A stretch of 64,000 bases of DNA from positions 124,001-188,000 of the forward strand of contig DASZTW010000008.1 in the NCBI GenBank assembly GCA_035547835.1, written 5' to 3'. The notes under the pieces are model-generated. The model was not told the DNA's origin, ran no database searches, and saw only the letters and a program-made list of their open reading frames with translations. This document shows, piece by piece, positions 17,587 to 26,359 of this stretch. This DNA comes from Acidimicrobiales bacterium (GTDB taxonomy: Bacteria > Actinomycetota > Acidimicrobiia > Acidimicrobiales > Iamiaceae). Every line of letters begins with the position of its first letter. Position 1 is the first letter of the stretch. A program made the position numbers and the translations under genes.

Positions 17587-19785
17587 ATGCGGCTCGAAGC
17601 ACACGGTGGACTGGCCGCGACGGTCGAAGACGGGCTGTTGCGCATCGGTTGGGGGGCGCCCGACTGGTTCGGGCCAGGGCGGGCGGCGCACCCGCTGGTG
17701 CCCGACGACCCGGTGGAGATGGCAGACGACCTCGGCGGGGCCACGAGCTCGGTGGTGTTCGACGACGGCGCCGTCCGCTTGGCGCTCCGCGCGTACCACG
17801 ACCGCGCCGTGCTGGTGCTGCGTGCCCAAGCGCGTCGCGACCTCGACGGTCTGGCCACGGGCGCGTTCGACCGGCCGTCGGTGCCGTGGCCGGTGTTCTC
17901 ACCGGGCGAGCGAGTGGAAGGGGGCGCGCCGCCCGGGGTGCAGGCGCTGGCGTACCAGCACTGCGAGTTCGGGCTCCCGGCGGTGTCCGGCCCCGACCTC
18001 GACGGGTTCTTCCTGCTGCCGCACCGGCCGCCGACGGGTTGGCCCCTCGTGTTGCGCGCGGGCGACGGTCGTTCGCTGCTCGTCGCGCCGCTCGGCGACT
18101 TCCACGAGGTGACCATCGGCCTGAACGGGGGTACCGTTCGCTGCGGCTGGCACGGTGACCTCGAGAGCGTGCCGGCGGGCTTTTGCACCGACTTGGCGGT
18201 GTTCGCCGGCGACGACCCGCGCTCGTGCATCGACGAGTGGGCCCGCGTGCTGCTCGAGCGATCCGGAACCGTTCGCCCGGGCCGCTGGGCCGACGCGCTC
18301 GCGGCGCGCCCGTCGTACTGGACCGACAACGGCGCGGCGTACTGGTACCGCACCGAGCCAGGCCACGATCCGGCCGGGTCGGTCAGTGCGGCGGTGACCG
18401 AGCTGCGCGACCGCGGCGTGCCGGTGGGTGCCGTGCAGCTCGACTCGTGGTTCTACCCGCACGAGGACCTCCGACCGTTCGACACCGACGAGTGGGTGGT
18501 GCCGCCCTCGGCGATGATGGCGTGGGAGCCCCGACCCGACGTGTTGCCCGACGGCGTCGACGCGCTGCGCCGCCGGTTGGGCTCGCCGCCGCTGGTCGCG
18601 CACATCCGGCACTTGTCGTCCGCGGCGCCGATCGCAGCCGAGCTGCCGATGTACGTCGACGGTCCGTACGCGGCGCCCGCGACCCCCGAGGCCTACGAGC
18701 GCTGGCTCGACCAGTGCGTGGCGTGGGGGGTCACCACGTTCGAGCACGACTGGTTGGTGGAGGTCTTCTTCGGCGTGCGAGGTCTGCGCACCCGACCGGG
18801 GGTCGCCCGAGCCTGGCAGGAAGGGATCGACCGGGCCGCCCGCGAGCGGGGCATCACGTTGCAGTGGTGCATGGAGACGCCGGCTGATCTCGCGCAGACC
18901 ACGACTCTCAGCCAGGTCACGTCGGTGCGCACGTGCGGCGACCACGGCTACATCGCCACGCCGGGCCAGCTGTGGGCGTGGTTCTGCGTCACGAACGCGC
19001 TCGCCCGCGGGCTCGGCCTCATGCCGTTCAAGGACGTGTTCCGCGCCGACCCCGAAGTGGCCGGTGACAACGGCGAGCCCGAGGCGCTCCTCGCCGCGCT
19101 GTCGACTGGCCCGGTCGGCCTCGGCGACCGCGTGGGTCGGATGGACCCGGGGCTCGCGCTGCGCACGTGCCGGGCCGACGGGCGGCTCATCAAGCCACGC
19201 GTTCCCGTTGCCGCGACCGGCGCCTCGATGTTCGCCAACACCGCGTTCGAGCCGGCCTTGATGGTGGCCGAGTGCCACTCCGACCACCCGGCGGGGCGTT
19301 GGACGTACGCGCTCGCGTTGCACTGCCACCCGTCCGACGACGCCGTCGCAGGCGACGTTGACTTCGCCCAACTCGGCGAGTCGTCACCGGTCGGTGACGT
19401 CGTCGTGTGGGACTGGCGTGCGCAGACGGCCTCGAAGGTGGGGCCCGGCCACCGCTGGCCGGTGTCGCTCGGCCGGGAGGGTTGGGCGTATCTGGTGCTG
19501 GCGCCGGTGCTCGACGGCGACCTCGCAGTGATCGGCGACACCACGAAGTTCGTGACGGCGGGCGATGCCCGCATCGAGGTCGCGTCGCTCGACGCGGCCT
19601 CGGGCGGTGGTGTGCGCCTGCTCGTCAAGGGTGCGGGGGAGCGGGTGACGGTGACCGGTTGGTCGGCCGGCCGACCTTCGGCCGGCGACGCTCCGATCAG
19701 TCACGACCCCGCGACAGGTCGGTGGCAGCTCACCGTCGACGTGCCCGAGCGAGGTTGGGCCAGCGTCGTGGTCCGCCCCTCCTGA
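17587..19785 (+). CDS. Putative glycoside hydrolase, GH36/clan D-like
   Basis: 732 residues with an N-terminal beta-rich part, a central (beta/alpha)8-barrel-like part and a C-terminal beta domain. Blocks resembling clan GH-D and raffinose-synthase-like proteins are PSYWTDNGAAYWYRTE (about residue 240), AVQLDSWFYPHEDL, TTFEHDW and GLGDRVGRMD. The Asp residues in QLDSW and GDRVGRMD are candidate catalytic groups. No signal peptide is seen. I do not recognise a characterised close relative, so alpha-galactosidase-like activity is only a suggestion. Confidence 0.6.
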   Translation: MRLEAHGGLAATVEDGLLRIGWGAPDWFGPGRAAHPLVPDDPVEMADDLGGATSSVVFDDGAVRLALRAYHDRAVLVLRAQARRDLDGLATGAFDRPSVPWPVFSPGERVEGGAPPGVQALAYQHCEFGLPAVSGPDLDGFFLLPHRPPTGWPLVLRAGDGRSLLVAPLGDFHEVTIGLNGGTVRCGWHGDLESVPAGFCTDLAVFAGDDPRSCIDEWARVLLERSGTVRPGRWADALAARPSYWTDNGAAYWYRTEPGHDPAGSVSAAVTELRDRGVPVGAVQLDSWFYPHEDLRPFDTDEWVVPPSAMMAWEPRPDVLPDGVDALRRRLGSPPLVAHIRHLSSAAPIAAELPMYVDGPYAAPATPEAYERWLDQCVAWGVTTFEHDWLVEVFFGVRGLRTRPGVARAWQEGIDRAARERGITLQWCMETPADLAQTTTLSQVTSVRTCGDHGYIATPGQLWAWFCVTNALARGLGLMPFKDVFRADPEVAGDNGEPEALLAALSTGPVGLGDRVGRMDPGLALRTCRADGRLIKPRVPVAATGASMFANTAFEPALMVAECHSDHPAGRWTYALALHCHPSDDAVAGDVDFAQLGESSPVGDVVVWDWRAQTASKVGPGHRWPVSLGREGWAYLVLAPVLDGDLAVIGDTTKFVTAGDARIEVASLDAASGGGVRLLVKGAGERVTVTGWSAGRPSAGDAPISHDPATGRWQLTVDVPERGWASVVVRPS

Positions 19786-19837
19786 CGTTTGCAGGGGTGC
19801 GGGGTCCAAGGACCTGCGCGGATGGGTCGCCCGAGTC

Positions 19838-19923
19838 GCGGGTCACCGTTCATTCGCCGGGCTGCGCCTGGCGAACAGGCGCCGTGTTGACGAACAGGCG
19901 CCGTGTTGATGGGTCGGCTCGCC
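19838..19923 (+). repeat. Dispersed intergenic repeat, copy B, with internal 19-bp tandem duplication
   Basis: It matches the minus strand of 8093-8160. Within it, CGAACAGGCGCCGTGTTGA occurs twice in tandem (19872-19890 and 19891-19909), while copy A has a single, slightly different unit. It lies between the GH36-like gene and the alcohol dehydrogenase gene, both on the plus strand. Function unknown. Confidence 0.75.
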
Positions 19924-19981
19924 TGTCCGTGCGGCGTCGAAGGCCCCGATTCTCCGGAGGACCCGACGTAGTGTCGGACCG

Positions 19982-20959
19982 ATGAAAGCTGCGGCACTGA
20001 CGAGAACCGGCACGTTCGAGGTGGTCGACGTCGACGATCCCACCCCCGGGCCGGGCGAGCTCGTGTTGCGCGTGGGCGCGTGCGGGATCTGCGGCTCCGA
20101 CCTCAAGTCGTACAAGTCGTTCCCGGCTGGCGCGGTACTCGGCCACGAGTTCTGCGGCGAAGTGGTGGCGGTCGGCCAAGGGGTGTCGGAGTGGCGCGCC
20201 GGTGCCGTCGCGGCCGCGTTGCCGGTGCGGCCGTGCGGATCGTGTCGCTGGTGCCTCGGTGGCGAACCCGCGCACTGCGAGAAGGCCGACCTCCTCGGTT
20301 TGGGCATCTCGGCTGGCGCGTTCGCCGAGTATGTCCGCGTCGACTCCGCCCTGTCGGTGCCGATCACCGCGGGGCTGGGTCACTACGGCGCGCTGGTGGA
20401 ACCGCTCGCGGTGGGTCTCCACGCGGTGGCCGCCGCGCGGCTCCGCCCCGAGGACCGGGTGCTGGTCATCGGCGGCGGCAGCGTGGGGGTGGCCGTCACC
20501 ACCTGGGCACGTCGGTTGGGCGCCGGCGAGATCGTCGTGAGCGATCCCGCCGCCGATCGTCGTGACAGCGCGGCGGTGTTCGGCGCGACGGCGGTGCACG
20601 ACCCGTCGGCCGGACCGGCACCCGGCGAGTTCGACGCCGTGATCGAGTGCGTGGGCGCGCCCGGGCTGGTCCAGTCGGCGACGCAGGCCGCCACCGTGCA
20701 CGGCCGCGTGGTGGTGGCCGGGGTGTGCCTGGAGACTGATCCGCTGGTTCCGATCGTGTCGCTGATGAAGGAAGTCGAGATCGCCTTCGCCGTGTACTAC
20801 CGGTTGCAGGAGTTCGCGGCGGCCGCTCGCGCACTCGACCGGGGCGAGATCGACCCGGGGCCGTTCGTCACGGACCGGGTGGCGCTCGATCAGGTCGGCG
20901 ACGCGTTCACCCGCCTCGAAGCGACCACGGCCGACCGCAAGATCCTGGTCGAGCCCTGA
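19982..20959 (+). CDS. Zinc-dependent alcohol (polyol-type) dehydrogenase
   Basis: A 325-residue medium-chain dehydrogenase. Catalytic zinc ligands are visible as C37 (GICGSD) and H55-E56 (LGHEFCG). The structural zinc site has four Cys in CGSCRWCLGGEPAHC. The NAD(P)-binding glycine motif GGGSVG is central. Similarity is greatest to sorbitol/threonine-type dehydrogenases, so it oxidises a secondary alcohol or sugar alcohol. Monocistronic by position. Confidence 0.9.
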   Translation: MKAAALTRTGTFEVVDVDDPTPGPGELVLRVGACGICGSDLKSYKSFPAGAVLGHEFCGEVVAVGQGVSEWRAGAVAAALPVRPCGSCRWCLGGEPAHCEKADLLGLGISAGAFAEYVRVDSALSVPITAGLGHYGALVEPLAVGLHAVAAARLRPEDRVLVIGGGSVGVAVTTWARRLGAGEIVVSDPAADRRDSAAVFGATAVHDPSAGPAPGEFDAVIECVGAPGLVQSATQAATVHGRVVVAGVCLETDPLVPIVSLMKEVEIAFAVYYRLQEFAAAARALDRGEIDPGPFVTDRVALDQVGDAFTRLEATTADRKILVEP

Positions 20960-21027
20960 CCCGACCTGGCGCCGCCGAACTTCGGAGGTCCTGGGGTCCT
21001 TGCACCCACAACTGCCCGGGGAACGGG

Positions 21028-21594
21028 TCAGTCGGGTGCGTGCGCCGCCTTCTGCGCGACTTGCAGCTCAGCCCACTCGTCGCCGTGGTCCTCGGCCGCG
21101 GCGTTCATGCGGCGGAGGCGGTCCGCCTGGCCGCCGGGCACCTTCATGTCGAAGGTGGTTCGCATCCGGAACTCCAACACCACCACGCCTTCGGGCCCCG
21201 CGTCGTACCCGTACGGCGCGTGGGCCGGGACGAAGAACCCCTCGCCCGCCTTGACGGTGCGGTTGCCCATGGTGAGCTCGCCCTCGGCGACGTAGTAGAG
21301 GCAGTCGGCGTCGTGCGTGTGGCGGGGCAGCACGTAGTGCGGTGCGAACCAGGTGCGGACCAGGCTGTAACCGTCGTCGCCGTCACCTCGGAACAGCACC
21401 GAGTCGAGGTTGCCGTTGAGGAGCTTGGCGCTGCGAGGCCCGTCGGCTGCCAGGTCGGCTTGATCGTCGGCGTCGAATTCCGGGAACGACATGGTCCCGG
21501 AATCGAACAGGCCCGGCCCTTTGGCGCCGAACAACGCCATGCCCTTGCGGCGCTCCGTGGCCGGGGCGGATCCGTTGGTCGGCTGGCTGTCCAT
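21028..21594 (-). CDS. Cupin-domain protein
   Basis: A 188-residue single-cupin protein. The cupin core runs from about residue 75 to 150, with the metal-type motif PRHTHDADCLYYVAEGELTMG and a second motif around FVPAHAPYGYDAG. The ATG at 21594 is preferred because the 52 codons upstream are Arg-rich and unlike protein. Probable metal-binding small-molecule enzyme or sensor. It is 94 bases downstream of the Cys-rich regulator gene on the same strand. Confidence 0.85.
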   Translation of the reverse strand: MDSQPTNGSAPATERRKGMALFGAKGPGLFDSGTMSFPEFDADDQADLAADGPRSAKLLNGNLDSVLFRGDGDDGYSLVRTWFAPHYVLPRHTHDADCLYYVAEGELTMGNRTVKAGEGFFVPAHAPYGYDAGPEGVVVLEFRMRTTFDMKVPGGQADRLRRMNAAAEDHGDEWAELQVAQKAAHAPD

Positions 21595-21688
21595 GCGGTG
21601 GCTCCCCCGTGTGCGGCCGGTCGCGCAGCCGGCTCGTCGACGACTCACTGGTCGCGCACCAGCGTAGGTCCCGCGCCGCTCTGCGCAG

Positions 21689-22372
21689 CTACGGCTTGAC
21701 GACGCGCACGCAGCAGCCGCCGGGCAACGGATCGAGCCGCGCGTCACCACGGCTGCCCGTCCCGTCGCACACCCCTTGCACGAACGCCACGTTCATGTTG
21801 CAGACGAGGTCGCGGTCCTCCTCGGCGAGCTGGTGGAACGGGCAGTTGTGCAACACGAGGTCGCGCCCGTTCTTCTCAGGCTCGTAGCCGCAGGACTCGA
21901 GGGCCTTGCGGAGTCGGCGCGCTGCGGCGCCGCGGCCTCGCTCCGGCGACGATTCGCTGCCAACGGCACGGCCTTCGGCGGTGGCGAGCTCCGCCAGCGT
22001 GCTCACGAGCGGCCGAGCCGTCCGGCGCGCGGTTGCCACCGCCCGCACGAGGAGCCGGCCGGCCAGGTCGTACCGGCGCGACGGCACGCTCACCTCCACG
22101 TCGCCCACCACTCGGTAGACCTTCGCGGGTCGTCCCGCGCCCGGGCCGCTGCGCCCGGGTGGCCGGCGGTACGACGCCCGGAGGAGGCCGTCGTCGACCA
22201 GACGGTCGAGGTGGAACTTGGCCGCGTGGTGGGCGATGCCGAGCGCCTGGGCCGCCTGCTCACGGCTCACCGGCTCGGGTTGCGCACGCACGAATGCGTA
22301 CAAGTCGCGTCGGAGCGGCTCACCGAGCGACGCCACTTGCTCGATGCGGCGTGCGAGATCGAGGTCGGTCAT
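21689..22372 (-). CDS. ArsR-like winged-helix regulator with Cys-rich C-terminal domain
   Basis: 227 residues. The N-terminal winged helix (about residues 10-75) reads SREQAAQALGIAHHAAKFHL then DRLVDDGLL. The C-terminal half has spaced cysteines: C-x15-C-x13-C-x10-C followed by GGCC near the end, including the HNCPFHQLA segment. The layout recalls iron-sulfur regulators of the SufR type, although the spacing differs and no suf genes are nearby. It is divergent from the DUF2231 gene, and a long inverted repeat lies between them. Confidence 0.8.
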   Translation of the reverse strand: MTDLDLARRIEQVASLGEPLRRDLYAFVRAQPEPVSREQAAQALGIAHHAAKFHLDRLVDDGLLRASYRRPPGRSGPGAGRPAKVYRVVGDVEVSVPSRRYDLAGRLLVRAVATARRTARPLVSTLAELATAEGRAVGSESSPERGRGAAARRLRKALESCGYEPEKNGRDLVLHNCPFHQLAEEDRDLVCNMNVAFVQGVCDGTGSRGDARLDPLPGGCCVRVVKP

Positions 22373-22448
22373 GGTCGACGTCCATTGTGATTGCCGTGGC
22401 GGGCCGGGTGCACCACGCAGCCCGCACCGGCCGTTGACAGGAGACGGC

Positions 22449-22478
22449 TTCTAACAAGTAAGATCCTATCCGTTAGAA
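22449..22478. promoter_or_regulatory. Inverted repeat between regulator and DUF2231 gene
   Basis: TTCTAAC (22449-22455) and GTTAGAA (22472-22478) form a perfect 7-bp inverted repeat with a 16-base spacer, in a conspicuously AT-rich patch. It lies 77 bases upstream of the regulator start (22372) and 57 bases upstream of the DUF2231 gene (22535). A winged-helix dimer site or paired promoter element is likely. Confidence 0.55.
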
Positions 22479-22534
22479 CAGTCGGGTGCCCGGCGCCAGG
22501 ACGCGAGGCCGGGTCGATCGAGGTAGGTGGTGCG

Positions 22535-23101
22535 ATGCGCAAGTTCTCCGTCCGGCCCACGCTCACGCTGCGGGGTCGCACGTTCAAGGGTCTCCGCGGG
22601 TGGTCCGGCAAGCCCCTCCACCCGCCGCTCACCGACTTCCCGATCGCGGCGTATCTCATCGCCGCGGTCTTCGACGTCATCTCTGCGATCGCCGGTGATC
22701 GTCATGCGTGGGCCCATGAGCTGTGGCACGCCGGGACCTTCGTCTTCTTGGCCGGCGCGGCGGTCTCGGTCTTCGCGGCGCTCACGGGCCTGTTCGACGC
22801 GTGGAAGTCGTCCGAAGCCGGCACCCAAGCTCGGCGGACCATCAACACGCACGCCACGGTCATGGTGACCGTGACGGTGCTGGCCCTGGTCGACATCGTC
22901 TGGCGCTTGAACGACTACCACACCGCACTCGTCACGCCAGTTGGGATCGTGGTGCTGTCGGTCGTGGTCGCCGCGCTGGTGTCGGTGGGTGCCACGTTCG
23001 GCGGGACGCTGGTCTACGACTACGGGTTCAACGTCGAGACGGCCGGCGACTCGCCCGTGTGGCACCAGTCGGAGACGGACGTTCTGCCGGGCGACCACTG
23101 A
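22535..23101 (+). CDS. DUF2231 membrane protein
   Basis: 188 residues with four predicted membrane helices, at about residues 35-55, 70-90, 105-125 and 140-165. The GKPLHPPLTDFPIAAYLIAAV segment (20 residues from KPLHPP) is typical of DUF2231. Function of the family is unknown; some members are linked to redox or cytochrome proteins. The ATG at 22535 follows AGGTAGGTGG. Probably controlled by the divergent Cys-rich regulator, which would suit a redox role. Confidence 0.85.
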   Translation: MRKFSVRPTLTLRGRTFKGLRGWSGKPLHPPLTDFPIAAYLIAAVFDVISAIAGDRHAWAHELWHAGTFVFLAGAAVSVFAALTGLFDAWKSSEAGTQARRTINTHATVMVTVTVLALVDIVWRLNDYHTALVTPVGIVVLSVVVAALVSVGATFGGTLVYDYGFNVETAGDSPVWHQSETDVLPGDH

Positions 23102-23160
23102 GCTCGGTCGCACGGCGGCGAGCCGGCTTCGAGGTTGTGGATGCCCGATAGCGTTTCGTC

Positions 23161-23943
23161 ATGAGCGACTCCGCCCGCATGCCCGCGCTGTTCGTCGGTC
23201 ACGGCAGCCCGATGAACACGTTGGAGCTCAACCGCTACACCACTGCGTGGCGTGAGCTCGGCGCGTCGCTGCCTCGGCCGCGGGCGATCCTCGTGGTGTC
23301 CGCACACTGGTATGTCGGCCTGACCGCGGTGACCGCGATGGCGCAGCCGCGCACCATCCACGACTTCTTCGGGTTCCCCGACGAGCTCTTCGCGTTCGAG
23401 TACCCCGCGCCCGGGGCGCCCGATGTCGCGGCCGAGGTCGCCGAAGTGGTCGCGCCGATGTGGGTCGGCCTCGACGGCGACGGCTGGGGGCTCGACCACG
23501 GCGCCTGGTCGGTCCTCGCGCACCTCTTCCCCGCGGCCGACGTTCCTGTCCTGCAGTTGTCCATCAATGCGACGGAGCCGCTGGCATACCACCTCGAGCT
23601 CGGCCGGCGCCTCGCACCGCTGCGCGATCGGGGCGTGCTGATCGTCGGCAGCGGCAATGTGGTGCACAACTTGCGGCGCATCGACTGGAGCCGCCTCGAG
23701 GGCGCACTCGACTGGGCCGAGCGGTTCGACGAGGAAGCGCGGCGCCTGATGACCACCGACCCGGCCGCGGTGCTCGACCTCGAGCGCCACGCGGACTACC
23801 CCCTCGCCGTCCCGACGCCCGACCACTTCCTCCCGCTGCTGTACCTCGCCGGAATGGCCGACGCGGAAGGTGCTGCGGCGCAGACGTTCGTCGACGGCTA
23901 CACGTTCGGGTCGCTGTCGATGACCTCATACCTGCTCACCTGA
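23161..23943 (+). CDS. 4,5-DOPA extradiol dioxygenase-like protein (LigB/YgiD fold)
   Basis: A 260-residue class III extradiol dioxygenase homologue. Metal ligands are expected at the His in [13 protein letters not shown] and [15 protein letters not shown] also matches the family. Family members open catechol-type rings such as DOPA, and several bacterial ones have unknown substrates. A second, truncated copy of the same gene type lies at 55086 behind the catalase gene. Monocistronic, followed by a hairpin. Confidence 0.9.
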   Translation: MSDSARMPALFVGHGSPMNTLELNRYTTAWRELGASLPRPRAILVVSAHWYVGLTAVTAMAQPRTIHDFFGFPDELFAFEYPAPGAPDVAAEVAEVVAPMWVGLDGDGWGLDHGAWSVLAHLFPAADVPVLQLSINATEPLAYHLELGRRLAPLRDRGVLIVGSGNVVHNLRRIDWSRLEGALDWAERFDEEARRLMTTDPAAVLDLERHADYPLAVPTPDHFLPLLYLAGMADAEGAAAQTFVDGYTFGSLSMTSYLLT

Positions 23944-23951
23944 GGCGTTCT

Positions 23952-23989
23952 TCGGAGAGTTCGGGCGCTCTCGCACCAGAACTCTCCGA
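23952..23989 (+). terminator. Hairpin after the dioxygenase gene
   Basis: TCGGAGAGTTC and GAACTCTCCGA form a perfect 11-bp stem with a 16-base loop, 8 bases after the stop. There is no T-tract, so it may be a non-canonical terminator or an mRNA-stabilising hairpin. Confidence 0.55.
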
Positions 23990-23998
23990 GCGTCGCAG

Positions 23999-24190
23999 TC
24001 ACCAGCCGCCGCCGGCGACTTGGCGAGTCGCCACGTTGAGCCGGTTCCAGACGTTGATCGGTGCGATCGTCAGCAAGATCGCGGCGAGCTGCTCCGTGTC
24101 GAACTGCTCGGCGGCTGCGTCCACACGGCGTCGGGCACCGGATCGGCCGCGTCGGCCTGAGCGGATCGCAGCGCTCGACCTCCCCGGGTG
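23999..24190 (-). pseudogene. Remnant of a carboxymuconolactone decarboxylase / AhpD-like gene
   Basis: Only the C-terminal third can be read. One frame gives AEQFDTEQLAAILLTIAPIN then VWNRLNVATRQV up to a stop at 23999, a typical AhpD/CMD ending. The piece that should precede it (ALRSAQADAADPVPDAVW) is in another frame, so there is a frameshift. The N-terminal and Cys-containing parts of the family are absent upstream. I therefore call it a decayed gene. Confidence 0.6.
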
Positions 24191-24313
24191 ATCGGCTGTG
24201 CCGCCGGCGCGAGCAACTGGGCAACGTGCCCAGCCGCGCGCGAATCGCTTGCGGGGCGACGATCTTGGTGAAAGCCTGCGCCGGCGGCGGGGCGCTGGAC
24301 GAAAGGTGGCGAC

Positions 24314-26218
24314 ATGCCAAAGTTCCGGAAGGGTCTGGCAGCGGTTGCGCTCGGCGCGTTGACCGTGCCGTTGATCGCCATCTCGGCAACCGCTTCGCCG
24401 CCGCAGGCGGCCAACCGCAAGACGCTGCCGGGTAGCGCGCCGGAGTGGGCCAACCCGACCGACCAGGCCACCACTCTGGCTGCTCCGTCGGCCTTGTCGG
24501 CTCGCGTGTACCTGGCGCCGCGAGGCGGGCAGGCGCAGCTCGACGCCGCGGTCGCTGCGGTGTCGACGCCGGGCAGCGCGACCTACCGGCACTTCTTGAC
24601 GCCTGCCCAGTACCGGGCCCGGTTCGCGCCCTCGGCGGCCGAGGTCGACTCCGTCGAGGCCTGGTTGACCGGCGCCGGCCTCCATGTCGACGGCGTCGCC
24701 GCGGGCAACCGCTCCATCTCGGTGTCGGGCACCGCGCAGGCCGTGCAGCACGCGTTCGGCGTCACGGTCGCCGAGTACCACCACAACGGGCGCGTCGAGC
24801 AGGCGCCCAGCAGCGACATCTCGGTGCCGGCGAGCATCGCGGGACAGGTCCTGGCCGTGAACGGGCTCTCGACCCCGCAGCGGGTCCAGCACTCGGTGGC
24901 TCCTCCGCCTGCTGGCTTCCGCAACGCGCAGCCGTGCTCGCAGTACTACGGCCAGGTGGTGGCGGGCTCGTTGCCGTCGTTCAACGGCACGCCCGCGCCG
25001 TACTCCGTGTGCGGCTACACGCCGTCGCAGTTCCGTTCGGCCTACGGGGTGACCGCCAGCGGTCTCACGGGCCAAGGCACCACGGTGGCGATCACCGACG
25101 CGTACGCGGCGCCCACGATCCTCGCCGACGCCAACACGTACTCCACGCGGCGCGGTGACGCGCCGTTCGGCACCGGCCAGTTCAGCCAGTCGGCGCCGGG
25201 CACGTTCACCGACGAAGACGAGTGCGACGCGAGCAGTTGGTACGGCGAGGAAACCCTCGACGTCGAAGCCGTCCACGGGATCGCGCCCGCCGCGAACGTC
25301 ACTTACTACGGCGCGGCGAGCTGCAACGACGACGACCTGCTGTCCACCTTGCAACAAGTCGTCGACGACAACCAGGCATCGATCGTCACCAACTCGTGGG
25401 GCGAGGCCGAGATGTACGAGACCTCGGGTTCGGTCGCCGCGTACGAGCAGGTGTTCCAGCAGGGTGCCATGCAGGGCATCGGCTTCCTGTTCTCGTCGGG
25501 TGACAGCGGCGACGAGCGTGCGGCCACCCACCGCATCCAGACCGACTACCCGACCTCGGACCCGTACGTGACGAGCGTTGGAGGTACCAGCGACGCCATC
25601 GCGGCCAACGGCACGTTCCAGTTCCAGACCGGGTGGGGCACCGACAAGTACGTCCTGTCGAAGAACGGCAAGATCTGGCAGCGCGCCAACCCCTTCTACC
25701 TGTACGGCGCCGGTGGTGGGGTGTCCCGGCTGTCGCCCCAGCCCGCGTACCAGCACGGCGTCGTGCCGCCGGGTGGCCGCAACGGCCGGGCCGTGCCCGA
25801 CATCGCCATGGACGCCGATCCGACCACCGGCATGCTGATCGGTGAGACCCAGACGTTCCCCGACGGCGTGTACTACGACGAGTTCCGCCTCGGCGGCACC
25901 AGCCTCGCGTCACCGCTGATGGCCGGCATGCAGGCTTTGGCCACCCAGGCGGCGGGCGGACGCCTCGGCTTCGCCAACCCCGCCATCTACCAGCGGGCTC
26001 GGACGGCCGGGGTCTACCGCGACGTCACGCTGCGCCCATACGGGCTGGGCAACGTCCGGGCCGACTACGCGAACGGGATCAACGGCGACGGCGGCGTGGT
26101 GTACAGCCTGCGAACCTTCGGCGACGACGCCACGCTCCAGGCCGCGTCCGGGTGGGACGACGTCACCGGTGTCGGCACACCCACCGCTCGCTATCTCGCG
26201 TCATACGCCGTGGGCTGA
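24314..26218 (+). CDS. Secreted S53 peptidase (sedolisin/kumamolisin type)
   Basis: 634 residues: a Sec signal peptide (about 1-28, KGLAAVALGALTVPLIAISA), an activation propeptide (about 50-190) and a subtilisin-fold catalytic domain. The acidic catalytic pair is in EETLDVEAVHG near residue 310, the oxyanion Asp region is FLFSSGDSGDE, and the serine is in GGTSLASP near residue 530. Sedolisins are acid-acting endopeptidases that mature by autocleavage. The ATG at 24314 is set by the signal peptide. It converges with the methyltransferase gene across a long hairpin. Confidence 0.93.
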   Translation: MPKFRKGLAAVALGALTVPLIAISATASPPQAANRKTLPGSAPEWANPTDQATTLAAPSALSARVYLAPRGGQAQLDAAVAAVSTPGSATYRHFLTPAQYRARFAPSAAEVDSVEAWLTGAGLHVDGVAAGNRSISVSGTAQAVQHAFGVTVAEYHHNGRVEQAPSSDISVPASIAGQVLAVNGLSTPQRVQHSVAPPPAGFRNAQPCSQYYGQVVAGSLPSFNGTPAPYSVCGYTPSQFRSAYGVTASGLTGQGTTVAITDAYAAPTILADANTYSTRRGDAPFGTGQFSQSAPGTFTDEDECDASSWYGEETLDVEAVHGIAPAANVTYYGAASCNDDDLLSTLQQVVDDNQASIVTNSWGEAEMYETSGSVAAYEQVFQQGAMQGIGFLFSSGDSGDERAATHRIQTDYPTSDPYVTSVGGTSDAIAANGTFQFQTGWGTDKYVLSKNGKIWQRANPFYLYGAGGGVSRLSPQPAYQHGVVPPGGRNGRAVPDIAMDADPTTGMLIGETQTFPDGVYYDEFRLGGTSLASPLMAGMQALATQAAGGRLGFANPAIYQRARTAGVYRDVTLRPYGLGNVRADYANGINGDGGVVYSLRTFGDDATLQAASGWDDVTGVGTPTARYLASYAVG

Positions 26219-26282
26219 ACCCGGCCCACCAGCAGCGCCCACCAGCGGAGCCCACCGGCGGCGCCGGGCCCCAAGTCCCCGA

Positions 26283-26327
26283 GCTGTGAGCACTTGGCCA
26301 CCTCGGGGGTGGCCAAGTGCTCACAGC
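26283..26327. terminator. Perfect 20-bp hairpin, copy 1, between convergent genes
   Basis: Arms GCTGTGAGCACTTGGCCACC (26283-26302) and its exact complement (26308-26327) with loop TCGGG. It lies between the sedolisin and methyltransferase genes, so it could terminate both. A near-identical element is at 31539-31583, where one stem pair is changed on both sides. Confidence 0.7.
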
Positions 26328-26359
26328 GGGGATGCGGTTGGGGCGGCGGGGGCGCGGGC

